A stretch of 64,000 nt of DNA from Rhizophagus irregularis (taxonomy: Eukaryota; Glomeromycota; Glomeromycetes; Glomerales; Glomeraceae), in contig NC_089450.1 in assembly GCF_026210795.1 (NCBI RefSeq), forward strand, positions 2,480,001-2,544,000, in the 5' to 3' direction. The translations under genes were made by a program, and so were the position numbers. Positions 47,463-58,214 of the stretch are shown here, in pieces. How positions within the stretch are numbered: the first letter of the stretch is position 1; each line of letters starts with the position of its first letter. The notes below the pieces were generated by a model that had not been told where the DNA came from, ran no database searches, and worked only from the letters and a program-made list of their open reading frames with translations.

Positions 47463-48480
47463 TGTATGTTTATAGCCTTAAATGTTTTTATTATCTCATC
47501 CATTATTATTTCAGCTGTGATGGACAAAAAAAAATGTATTCAATTTTCTTTGACCATAGGAGAAGAGTTTTCGGTAAAGTAATTGTTAGTGAGCCCCAGA
47601 CTGCCGGACAGAGATTTTTGACGATTATACAAGTAGATAATCCCCCTTTTGAAATAAATGGATAATCTTCAGAAACTTGACATTTAATTGTTAATGTGAC
47701 TAAAGTTTTTATTATTATAGGAGTTGCGGAAATCATATAGCGTGTGTGATACAGTTCTTGGCATAAAGACAATTATGTATAAAAAATTATTCCATGAATA
47801 ATTTAGTATGGCATCCAAATAGTTAATTCACAAGGAATGGGCAAATAAAAAGGACGCCTTTTTTGTAAAGTTTTCATTAATATATGGCAAAACAACGTTT
47901 GAGGATAAGCCATAAATTTCTAATAAATACACCAAAGAATAAACCTTGGATAGAATCCAGAATAATTAAAAACATAAACATTTACTAGCAAGAAGTAAGA
48001 GAATTTTTACCAGATCCACAAACTATACTCTGTATCATTTATATTAACCATGAAGTTTTTCGCCTTAATAATTTCAATCATCTTTAGTCTAGCTTTTCTA
48101 TCGCTCACTGAAGGTAAGTTTTTGAATAATTATAATAGTATTCTCTCAATATTTAACACATTGATTAGATCTAATATATTGTTTATACAGGCTATTTAAT
48201 ATGGATTCAAAACAAGTTGGTTAGAGGCACAGTGTCTATATCTACTGCCCTCAAACGAAGAGATGGCGGCGTAATTGATGAGCAAACGGCATCTGCTCAT
48301 AAAGGCTACCATTTGAATGTACCTAATAATTATCCGCAGTATTACCTTTCTTTTGACGTTTTAGGCACCCAACAACAACTTAAAGAACGCGGACCGATCA
48401 ATAATACTCAGGATTACTGTTGGCACTATCATGGAAATTCTTTAAAATGGAACGTATACCCTTGTTGATTGATATACATA
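47463..48480. repeat. Segmental duplication, copy A
   Basis: This segment, containing the secreted-protein gene at 48050, aligns with 49150-50580. Shared landmarks in order include CAGCTGTGATG, CATAAAGACAATTAT, GAATAATTTAGT, TTTGAGGATAAGCC, the gene itself and ACGGACCGATCAATAAT. Confidence 0.7.
48050..48468 (+). CDS. Small secreted protein, two exons
   Basis: Exon 1 is 48050-48113 and exon 2 is 48191-48468. The 77-bp intron (GTAAGT...TTATACAG) splits a Gly codon (G/GC), giving 113 residues. Residues 1-22 form a signal peptide (KFFALIISIIFSLAFLSLT). The mature part starts YLIWIQNKLVRGTVSIS and is soluble, with a DEQTASAHKGYHLNVPNN-like middle. Only two Cys occur, one in DYCWHYHG and one as the last residue (YPC), which could form one disulphide. 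No known domain is seen. Small size, secretion signal and a decayed tandem paralogue fit an effector-like or antimicrobial-type secreted protein, but function is unknown. Confidence 0.75.
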
Positions 48481-48666
48481 AATGAATGTTTCTTATAGTT
48501 TAATATATATATATTTATTGATAGTCTATTTGATATTTTTCTCTCTTTTTTATTTAATTAATATTTTATATTTGTTAAGAGGATCCATTTGTTAATATTT
48601 TTTGATAAGATCGTTTAATATATTTATAATCATGGAAAGATCATTAACTTTATGATCAAAATCTTT

Positions 48667-49018
48667 ATAACACAATCCCGACGTTCACATTTCCAAAATT
48701 ATTATTATAAATATTTATTATTAAAATTAATAAAATTAAAAATTTTTTATTAATAATACGTCGCGAAAATTACATGTAATAAAAAAAAATAATAATTTTA
48801 CAATAAAGATATTAATTCTTGTGAAATATTTTAAAATTATTACATCATCGTGATATTAATAGAAATATTAATTCATTACAAGATATAAAAAATTATTACG
48901 TCTAAAAAAAATTAAAAAAAAAATCGGTCAGGATTTTTGAGCTTTCGGGAATTACGATTTGTCAGGATTGTGAACGTCGGGCTTGTGTTATAACGGGATT
49001 CTGAGCCGTCGGGATTCC
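48667..49018. mobile_element. MITE with GTTATAAC ends, copy 2
   Basis: The left end TTTATAACACAATCCCGACG and right end ACGTCGGGCTTGTGTTATAA form an inverted repeat, followed outside by CGGGATTCTGAGCCGTCGGG. The AT-rich interior has no gene. It lies between the two copies of the segmental duplication. Confidence 0.62.
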
Positions 49019-49149
49019 CATATTTTTCATGGAAGCTCATTGACATAATGCAATACCTTTAAAAAAAAATAAAATATATTATTATATCTTTCGCATAAAA
49101 ATAAAAAAAAAGTTCTTTTATTAATATTATTCTTGTTTATAATTATTAG

Positions 49150-50580
49150 TAAGTACATGGCCTCAAAATTTTTTTATTACCTCATATCATTATTTTCAGC
49201 TGTGATGAACAAAAAAAAAAAATTTCTTTGAAAATAGCTTTGCGTAGCAGGAGAAAGGTATGTTTTTCGGTAGAGTGATTGTCAGTGAAATCAACCAGAT
49301 CTGGACGATATAACTGATAAGTAATCTTCAGGATATCCATCCGTGAACGGATAATCCGTAAACTCCTGAAATAATCGTGATGGATAATTATCTATATATA
49401 AAACACACCAGCTGTGATAAATTGTCTCTAAAAAAAAAATTCATTATTTAAATCACCATTCTATAAAAATTAAATAATTTTAAGAAGTAAATGATTTTTT
49501 GGAAATGGTATGGTACGGCAAATTATTAATATCGTCCAATCAAGATCTGCAATGAGTCATCTGATAAAAAAAGAACGGGGATGAGATCTGCACAGATATC
49601 CATGATAGATATCAACATATCTGTGCATCACCTAAAACTACTATCCGGATATCTGCATATCTGTATCCACGGATCGGACCTCTATGACAGGAGCTTGTCA
49701 TTTTATTATTAATATAATTAGTGTCTTAAATCAGAAGTGATATGGTGTGGTTAGAGTAATGATATATGTTCTTGACATAAAGACAATTATATATGAAAAA
49801 TTATTTCATGAATAATTTAGTGCGGAATATAAAATTTAATTAATCATGAGAGTAATACATATATATAGGAATGAGCAAATAAAAAGATTTTCTTTGTTTA
49901 ATTAATATAAAGTTTTCATTATGATATGGCAAAATAACGTTTGAGGATAAGCCGTAAATTTTTAATAAGTACACCGAAGAATAAATCTTGAATAGAATCC
50001 AGAATAATTAAAAACATAAACATTAAATTTACTAGGAAGAAGTAAGAGAATTTTTATCAAGATCCACAAACTATTTACTGTATCATTTATATTCACCATG
50101 AAGTCTCTCGCCTTAATAATTTCAATCATATTTAGTCTAATAGCTTTTATATCGTTCAGTGTGAAGGTAAATTTTTGAATAATTATAACAGTAATTCTTT
50201 CAATATTATAACGTCGGTATTGATTAAACGTAATATATTATTGTATATACAGGCCATATAGTATGGATTCAAAACAAATTGGTTAAAGGTACATGGTTTC
50301 TTGATTTAGATATGTGATTTGCAGGCACCTTTGAAGATATTAAATAACACGGACCGATCAATAATGATCAGGATTGCTGTTGGCACTACTATCACGGTTC
50401 CCTTGATGATTGGACATATACCCTTGTTCACAATTTTTAAATATAGATTTATTAGGGAAACCGGAAATTTAATCATAGAAGCATCACACAAATAATTGCA
50501 TTGCTATAATAATTGCTACAATTATTATGCTCAATATTGGTGTGCTGATGATGAATAAATGAATGTTACTTATTCACAAT
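49150..50580. repeat. Segmental duplication, copy B
   Basis: This is the partner of 47463-48480, about 400 bp longer. The extra DNA is mostly at about 49310-49690, a block with repeated ATATCTG and GGATATC words. The gene carried in this copy is broken. Confidence 0.65.
50098..50440 (+). pseudogene. Decayed paralogue of the small secreted protein
   Basis: Exon 1 (from the ATG at 50098) encodes MKSLALIISIIFSLIAFIS, close to the intact gene. It is extended so that its donor (GTAAAT at 50167) lies in phase 0 while exon 2 needs phase 1. Exon 2 begins after TATACAG at about 50253 and reads HIVWIQNKLVKGTWFLDLDM before a TGA. A deletion then removes the central part. The tail ACGGACCGATCAATAATGAT and TGTTGGCACTACTATCACGG is still recognisable. 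It is non-functional. Confidence 0.78.
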
Positions 50581-50679
50581 TTCAATAAATTCAGACACTA
50601 TACTCTAATGCTCACAAATGTACAAATAAGATGGATGGAATTGTTTAGTATATATATATTTTTTTATTGATGAGTCCTA

Positions 50680-50968
50680 GGAGAAGCATTGGAAAAGAAA
50701 TTAGCTGAACTTGCATCTATTCACCCTCCTCAAACCGCGCGAATGCAGAAATTAGACGTCAATTTCCCTCCAACATTACTCGTAGCGTCTTTGACAAGAA
50801 GAATTTTGTAAACATATCGAGCTAAGCGTTTTTCAGTACAGAAGGTTTAGGGAGAGACGAGATCAAACGAATTAGGAATTTTACACTATCATCTTTTGTA
50901 AGTTTTTCTGATAAAGAAATAAAGATCATTCAAGAAAGAGCTAGAAGGATTTTTTTCTCGACCGAATG
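50680..50968 (+). pseudogene. Unrecognised coding relic in two frames
   Basis: The first fragment reads EALEKKLAELASIHPPQTAR then MQKLDVNFPPTLLVASL. After a shift near 50810, a second frame reads STEGLGRDEIKRIRNFTLSS then FVSFSDKEIKIIQERARR. Composition is clearly protein-coding-like compared with the surrounding AT-rich DNA. I do not recognise the family. Confidence 0.4.
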
Positions 50969-51144
50969 AATAAGCAAATGTTGACTGATTGAATAGAAGC
51001 ATTGACGGTCGATAATTATAAACAGAAAAAAGGTAACGTCATTGTTTGAAGCATCATTAGACATATGTGCAGGAAAATTATTATCATTCATTACAACATA
51101 ATAATTGACGTTTGGCGAAAAATCTTGAAAGGTAGTCATTTGTG

Positions 51145-51196
51145 GGGTATCCGGACTTTTCGCCGAAGTCCATTTCGGCGAAATGTATCGTAACCC
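51145..51196. repeat. TTCGCCGAA element reduced to its two ends
   Basis: A 52-bp palindrome-like unit: GGGTATCCGGACTTTTCGCC, a few bases, then GGCGAAATGTATCGTAACCC. These are the right and left ends of copy II joined directly, so the interior has been deleted. Confidence 0.7.
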
Positions 51197-51899
51197 AATT
51201 GTAGTAAATTATTGTAATAATTTTCATATTCAATAAAATATGGCTGTGAAAAACTACTATTCATAGTTTAATTTGTTAGAAATCAAAATGGTTGGAAAAA
51301 AATTTCATGTATATATATATAAATTTTGCGACACACAATATATTTTTTTATTTTAACATCCTAAAATTTTTTGTAAGTCGGAAAATTTCATGGAAATGTT
51401 ATGGTTTCTTTTTAAAATTTTTTCATGGAGATTTTTTTGAATTCAAAATAAAAAATTCATACGAAAAAAATTTTGAAACACTCTTTTTCCGAATTACAAA
51501 AATCATTCGACGTACAAAAAAAAAAAATTTTCCTACATACTTTGCAAAAACTATGCAGTTAAGTTATATCGACGATCTCGTGAAATTATTGATGATACAC
51601 TTTTTCTAAGTCGTAATATGGTAAATAAATAGTAAATATGTGGAAAATTTCATCGAAAATTAACTGAAGAATTAATCTAAGAGTTTTTTTCTATGTATAA
51701 TATTATTTAACGATGTGCCTATTTTTTTATATGTAGTAAAATTATAAATTTTATTTTATTTTGAAACGAAGTCATTACAGAGAATATAATAAATATGTCA
51801 AAATTAGTAAAAAAAAACTATAAAATCATCTATTCCTTTAAACTGCAATTCACCATATAGGCAAACCTTCCGATAATAGGAAAAAAAGAAGTGATCTAA
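51197..51899. other. Gene-free stretch
   Basis: The frame at 51292-51609 is Phe/Lys/Ile-rich and shows no domain. Nothing is supported. Confidence 0.45.
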
Positions 51900-52150
51900 A
51901 ACCAGTAACGAAAATGTAACAGGATCCGGCTCTCTTTGATACTGGAATCCGGGTGAGTTTCAAAACAATTTCGAAACTACTTTTAGGAAAATGAAAAACA
52001 TTTTTTTTTTGTAGGACACTAGCTCTGAATCTCTGACTTCATTACTGGAACCCTGGAGGTAAGTTTTCGAAATACCTTCGAAAACTTTTTTTTTAAAAAA
52101 TTTTTGTAGGGAAATAGCTTCTACTTAGAAATACTGGAATCCCATTACGT
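51900..52150. repeat. Three tandem exon-like units around TACTGGAAYCC
   Basis: TACTGGAATCC or TACTGGAACCC occurs at 51940, 52043 and 52132. Two of the units are followed by donor-like GTGAGT or GTAAGT and a T-rich stretch ending GTAG before the next unit. The 44-base piece between the first GTAG and GTAAGT behaves like a tiny exon. No longer coding frame supports a gene, so it is listed as a repeat. Confidence 0.4.
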
Positions 52151-52365
52151 TTCAAACAATTCCATTTTATAGGATAATTTATATTATTAGAAATTTTACA
52201 TTTATCGATCAATTTAATTTTATTTACAGAGTATAATAATAATAGATTTTGAATACGATTCAACTTAGAATAAACACTTTAATATTTCTTAAATAAAGTT
52301 AATACAACTTATTTAAAATAAACACTTTTTTCCTAACGAACGTCTTCATTAAAATAATTAAATAA

Positions 52366-52564
52366 CCCTATAAAAAATTTTTATCCGAATATTTCCATTA
52401 TTTCTCCGTGTCTTCCGTAAAAATTCCGTGAAAATGATACATTCACGGATATCCGTGTTAGCGAGATGAAAATTTCCATGATTTAAGGCTATAAATTCCA
52501 TGAAAATGATACATTTACGGAAAAAACATGGAAAGATAAAACACGGATCTGATTTTTTACAGGG
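52366..52564. mobile_element. MITE with CCCTATAAAAAAT ends, copy 2
   Basis: This 199-bp element is the near-identical inverted partner of 2382-2580. It begins CCCTATAAAAAATTTTTATC and ends GATTTTTTACAGGG, flanked by TAA on both sides. The frame inside it (52358-52573) is a by-product of the repeat. Confidence 0.78.
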
Positions 52565-52944
52565 TAAGAACATAGTAGAGGAAATTTATCAAAAAACAGT
52601 AAATAAATAAATGAAACAAACAAACAAAATAAATGAAATGAAATAGGATAGAATCAAATAAGTAAAATAAAATTATGCTATAATCGTCAAATATCGTCAG
52701 CTGACCACCGCCGTCAAATTTTATAATGCCTTAAGAGAGTTGGTCAGCATTGGTCGTCTAATTGACAGCTGACAATATTATAAAATGACTCATTGATGCA
52801 TTAATGTAAACGCAAATTTAATGTGCGCTGCGCCTATTGCGCTGCTGTAACCACGTGAGCAACATTAATATTTTAGTCTAAGAATAATATAAATCTCGAA
52901 ACTATTTGAATTCCTAACAAAATTATGATTATGTATAGTAAGTA
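52565..52944. other. Gene-free stretch
   Basis: AAT-rich simple sequence near 52590-52680, then less AT-rich sequence with GTCAGCTGAC and TCAGCTGACAATAT words. No gene is seen. Confidence 0.4.
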
Positions 52945-54214
52945 CAGTCGCGTCAGAAAGTATTGCCCGATTTAAAAATAATGCCAAAATCGGCAAAACT
53001 TTATTAATTCTCATTAAAATTTACATAAAAAATAACTTTTAAAATGGCTAATAATGTGTTGGCCCTCCCTTTGCTTCTAGTACTGCATTGATTCGTTGTG
53101 GCATTGAGGCAACAACTTCTTCAAAAACGGAGCAGTCCAAATTTTCCCATTCTTCACTTAGTGTAGCTTTAAGTTCACCCACAGTTCTAGGAAAGACCTC
53201 CCGACTCTGGATATTGTCTTTTAACTGCTTCCAAATGTTCTCTATCGGATTTAAATCAGGGGAATTGGCCGGCCAATCAATAATCGCAATTTTATTCTTC
53301 TTTAACCAATCTTTAGTTATTTTCGCGGTATGAATGGGTGCATTACCTTGTTGAAAACTTGCAGCCCTTCCTGTTAATTCACAAACTGTATGATGAAATG
53401 GATGGAGATGTTTATTTAAGATTCTAACATATGTATTTGAATTAATTTTTTCATTTCCTTCCTTATTTTCATCACAAAAAATCAATGGTCCTTTTATCCC
53501 TCCCGCAAAACATCCCCAAACCATAACTGATTTTCGACCACTTTTAAAGGTAGGTGTCAAACATTTAGTGTTAAACCTTTCCCCTGTATGCCTCCAAACT
53601 CTTATTTGTCGTGACTGCTTTCCAATCTCAATACTTGATTCATCAGAGAAAATAACTTGTGCCCAATCACGAGCTGTTTTTTCTTTATATTTTTCACACC
53701 AACTAATACGAGCTGATGCATGCCTTTTTGATATAAAAGGCTTTTTTGCAGCAACATGGGAATGAATTCCAGCATCATATAGTGTCTGTTTAGCAGTTGT
53801 TAGACTACAACTCAACTTCAATTTATTAATAACTTCATGTAAAGGTTCATGTCAATTTTTAGTAACTTCATTAATGAGTGCATTTTTTTCATTATCATTG
53901 AGAGCAGATGGCCGTCCTGAACACGGTAAATTTTCAGTTTTTCCAGTCTTCTTGTATTTGTCAATAAACCTGCGTATTGTGGTAGGGTCACGTCCCATTT
54001 TTCTTGCTATTTGTGCAGGATTGAAATTTTCCATATACGCTAGTATTTTTCCCTTCTCTTGAGGAGATAACTCAGTATAATGTGTCATTATTTTTTTAAC
54101 TGTGAAACGGGTTCGGCAAGTTGTAAATTAATAAAAAAGGGGTATAAATATTAAATGTAAGCTAAGTGTATCGTTACACAATACAAAATCGGGCAATACT
54201 TTCCGACGCGACTG
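52945..54214 (-). mobile_element. Tc1/mariner element C, nearly intact
   Basis: The 1270-bp element is flanked by TA at 52943-52944 and 54215-54216. Ends CAGTCGCGTCAGAAAGTATT and (reverse complement of the right) CAGTCGCGTCGGAAAGTATT differ at one base over about 28 bp. It holds one transposase reading path with a single nonsense codon. It belongs to a different lineage from elements A and B, judging by its ends and protein. Confidence 0.93.
53048..54088 (-). pseudogene. Tc1-type transposase with one stop and a lost catalytic Asp
   Basis: The fragments 54088-53852 and 53821-53048 are in the same frame, separated only by TGA at 53852-53854 (VTKN-stop-HEPLHEV). The N-terminus is a helix-turn-helix (LSPQEKGKILAYMENFNPAQ, ARKMGRDPTTIRRF) with a GRPSAL hinge. 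The first catalytic Asp is present in IFSDESSIEIG and the Glu in SPDLNPIENIW. The second Asp has become Gly (FQQGNAPIHTAK; GGT for GAT). The spacing of 34 residues to the Glu is retained. Both changes disable it. The remainder is fully open, so the element died recently. Confidence 0.92.
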
Positions 54215-54216
54215 TA

Positions 54217-57200
54217 CAGTAGGTCGATCACGGTGAGCCTTAAATAACAATAAATATAATTATTAATATTGTAAGATAAGTAGAAATAAAGAAAATAAAA
54301 TAGAAGTAGTAAAGATGTTAATATTAATTGACGATTTATAATTTAATTTACTACTTCGGATCGTTTTTGCGAGTTAATTGATATACAGTATATATATTCG
54401 GAAAAGAATTATTCAAATAGGTATAAATCTGCTGAAGTTTATTCTAAGTATCTAGAAGCGTTATTGTGTAAAATATGGAACATGAATTATTGATAAGGAC
54501 TATTATTTAATAAAGCGTTCAGTTGAACCGAAAATATAAATTCTTTGTATAAGAAATAAAAAGAACTACCACGAAGTTCGTAATATTTTAGTTGCTTTTA
54601 TATATCATTAAAATGTTTCAATATACAGTATTTTTATTTCTGTAAATACGATAGTACAATTTTTTTTATTTATATGGATAATTTTCATTTAAAACGAATT
54701 ATTCTATTAGTCATGGTCAAAAAAAAAAAAAAAAAAGAATTTGTCTGCTTGCAACAATAATTTATGCTCTTTTATAGGATCGTAAACGATCCATTGGAAA
54801 GCAAATTATTCGTATCTAAACCAGTAAATTGATACATGAAAAGGAAATTATTTATTATGTGTTTCATGTATGTATAATTTTTTTTTAAAAAAAAGAGATA
54901 AGAATGGTCTTTTGATAAAATTAGAAGATTAAATCGATAAGAAAGGTTGGCTTCACTTTTTATAATGTATTAATTAATTTTCGATTTCTTTTTTTCCTTT
55001 TTTTTTAAAAAAAAAGGCAAGGGAGAAGAAATTCGTCGTAGAATTTAAGAATCAAGTGCAACGTAAATATCAACTGAACCTTTGAACGACTATGCATTCG
55101 TTTATTAAAAGATAAAGATGGGCACAATGGACAAGAAAAATCTAATCACAGAAAATTCTTTCGTGTAAGTTATATGCATGGATGTTCATTTGAACACCAA
55201 ACTTTATGTTACAAATGTTACAAGAAACTATCTATTATATATTAGTACAATTCTGAATTTACACAGTCTTGATCAGACCAAAATCTAACTTTATTACCAT
55301 ATATATGTACCAGTAAATGGATGAATTATTAAGCATGTTTAGCGTTCTCTTTGTCAAAAGAGGGCTATAACATCCATGTTTATTCGTGTTCAAACGAAAA
55401 GTCAATAGTCAAAGGAAGTGCTACGTTAAACAAACTATTTAAATGATATTCCAAAAAAAGAAATTTTGATTGTTTCAAATTTATTAGTTTATTTACCACC
55501 GATCTACAATGTTGTTATTAGTTTCGCTTCTATGCATGCTTCTATGCATGCTTCTATGCATTTATTTGTAACCTTCCTTAATATAATTATTACTTAGGTA
55601 AATGTCGAAGCATTCTGGCATTCTGGATAAGGCGAGATTGAATTGAGGTCGTGTTGACCGAGCGAGTAGCCAACGTTGGTGTGAGCGATCCGAGCGACCG
55701 ATATGAGATAAATATAAAAAACGGTTCATAGACACAAAAACAACGCGAAATGCTAATGTGATTTCTAATGGAATTATGATATACGAGCGGAATTTCACAT
55801 CATTTGCAATTAATGAGTAAACGTGCGTGTTGTAAAATTATAAAAAGTTGTAAGAGATTAAAAACTTTAAGTATCATTTATTTTTTATTTTTTTTTTATT
55901 TCTTTTTTTTTTGATAAATTTATTTTTATTGATTTTAAATTGAAATTATTCAAAGAATTTAAGATGGGAAACTTTATGTGGCTTTCTTAACTATAAATAA
56001 TTTTTTATTTTAACATCATTAGAATCACTTACTAGCTAGCTAAAGTTTCATTATCATGGTATAATTTCACTTCTATGCTATTTTTTTAAAAATAATAGTA
56101 TTAACTCAAATAGAATGTCGATCAAATAATAAAATTTGTAAATTTCGCGTACGCTAATACTGTATGCATATTATGCACGTCGTAACTACTATAAGATTAT
56201 ATAAATGCTATTAAAAGAATTCAACACGGATAGTGTTAATAAAAATTAAATGTTGATTTCTATAATCTAAAATAACTAAATTTAACCACTTTTATAGTAT
56301 TTAAGACATTTAAGACGTACTTAAGCGTTCAAAGTAAATTGTTGTTTGTAGAAAGTAATTATAAAAGATTGTCACAAATTTACGAAATCCTTTCAAGGAA
56401 TCCGCACAAAATCAGAATGCGTTATAATGACGGCAAATAAATTCTTGTTCCCATACGTAGTAAATATGAAACATAGAAGGCCGTGACACATTGTAACAAT
56501 TAATAATCTAACAATCCTAAACTCCGTAACTCCGTTGCCAAACATACTGTAAGGGGTGCATATTGTGCAAGGATGCAAAGGATGCGTATTTTTTTATTAC
56601 CATAACAAAATTATTTTAATTCAAAAATGTTAAAATTAATAAAATCACTTTTAAAAAGATTCCAAAAAAATAAATTTATTCACTTTTTTATTTATTTTGA
56701 ATCTCAACGATAAACAATGTAAATTATTTCTTTTATTGATCTTACTATCTATTTAGTATCCATTTCTTTCGTAAGGTTTAGTCAATCGATCATTTAATAT
56801 TATATTTAGAACTGAGGAGAATCACCGAAAAAAAGCGCTTATTCGTCGTTTGAATTATAAATCTTTACATATATTTTAAACAAATGAAAATACATATACG
56901 GTCCAAAATAAAAATGATTTATTTTTAAATGATTTGCGTTTTAGGACTAAAATGACTAAAATTGAATAATTTACAAAACAAAGTATTATGAAAAGGTCTT
57001 GATAAAAAAAAAATTTCCCGAATGTAGAACTAAATCGGTAAAATAAAAAAAAAGAAGAGCATAAAGTTCAAAAACAAAATATCAAAAATGAATATTAAAA
57101 TGAAATAATAATACATGAAGAAAATGAAAAAAATGAATTATATATACACGTTTTTTTTTTGTAATTTTTTTTTCTTCTTTTTTTTTCTTTTTTTTCTTTT

Positions 57201-57399
57201 TTTCTTTTATAATAATTAAAAAATTTTTTCATATTTATAACCTATTTATAATGTCTAAATTATTTTTCTTAACTAGATACATGCATATACTGTACAATAT
57301 TTATATTTTTAATTTTTAAAATACTATAAACGTGAAAAATAATTATAAATAATAATGTAAAATCCCCAACATATAATAAGGGAATTTTACTTTTTTTTT
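54217..57399. other. Long gene-free stretch
   Basis: The frames at 55562-55798 and 56393-56578 have no domain. T9A8 and T9A9 blocks lie near 54887 and 55007, and a T-rich run at 57150-57210. No gene is supported. Confidence 0.45.
55526..55561. repeat. Perfect triplicate of GCTTCTATGCAT
   Basis: Three identical 12-bp units in tandem. Confidence 0.85.
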
Positions 57400-58214
57400 T
57401 TAATTGAATGAAAATCCATTGAAAAATTGATATATAGACTGGTCATTCGTAATTTGAGGTGGAAGATTCATGATTCTATTCATAGTATCTTCGTTATTGG
57501 CTGATGCATTACGTTGATGTCTTCGATATATTCTACTTACGTTTCTTTGCCTTCTAAGGCGACTAATGTGACTAGTATGTCGCCTTTGATTAATATATCT
57601 TGAAGTCCCAGCGTTATTATTAATGGAAAGCCTGAAAACAGTTAGAGGTGTTGTTTGAAAACGGTGTTCCATACTAATATATTATATTATTTTAAAGAAA
57701 GAAAAAATGAGTAATTGAAAAATATAAAATGATATCGTATCTTACACCTTAATTTACACTAAAAACCAAATAAAATTCAATAGTACCTTAAAAAAAAATT
57801 CTTATCATTCTTGTATCCATTTTTGGATAGTTGATTAATGTGAAAACCATCATTATTTGAATCTAATTGAAATAATTTTGGTCTAAGAGGAAATAGAGCG
57901 GTAAGAATATTTTCAACGTTGACATGTCTAATCACGTGATAATCCGCGTGAAATAATGCCACGTCACTGATTTTTGTTTTGTATCCTTCATCCAATGGTA
58001 TATTGTTTATAAAGGGCGATTTGAATTTTTGCTGAATAGAACGAATTCTATTAACAAGTTGATAATTTTTGCCGAAGTGCACTAATGGCAATGCTGTTAT
58101 CTTATAGAATAATGCATGAGTATTCCCTTTTACAACTGACCGACAGTTTAGACAAATTAATGTTAAACTCAGGACATATTTAAAAATTATTTTTAAATTT
58201 TGAAATTGTTTCAT
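57400..58214 (-). CDS. Truncated F-box/Arg-rich family member with shifted acceptor
   Basis: Exon 1 is 57787-58214 (GTACTA donor). The ancestral acceptor position is AC instead of AG, just before the PLTV codons. The next usable AG is CAG at 57632-57634, giving exon 2 as 57400-57631 with the same phase (AG/G) and a 219-residue product. Exon 1 has lost much of the F-box: MKQFQNLKIIFKYVLSLTL, then NCRSVVKG replaces the long WSVxVKDPYAKTEWL block. Exon 2 keeps RRHTSHISRLRRQRN, YRRHQRN, NNEDTMNRIMNLPPQ and IYQFFNGFSFN. It may be a decaying gene or a shortened variant without F-box function. An alternative is independent translation of exon 2 from an ATG at 57672. Confidence 0.6.
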
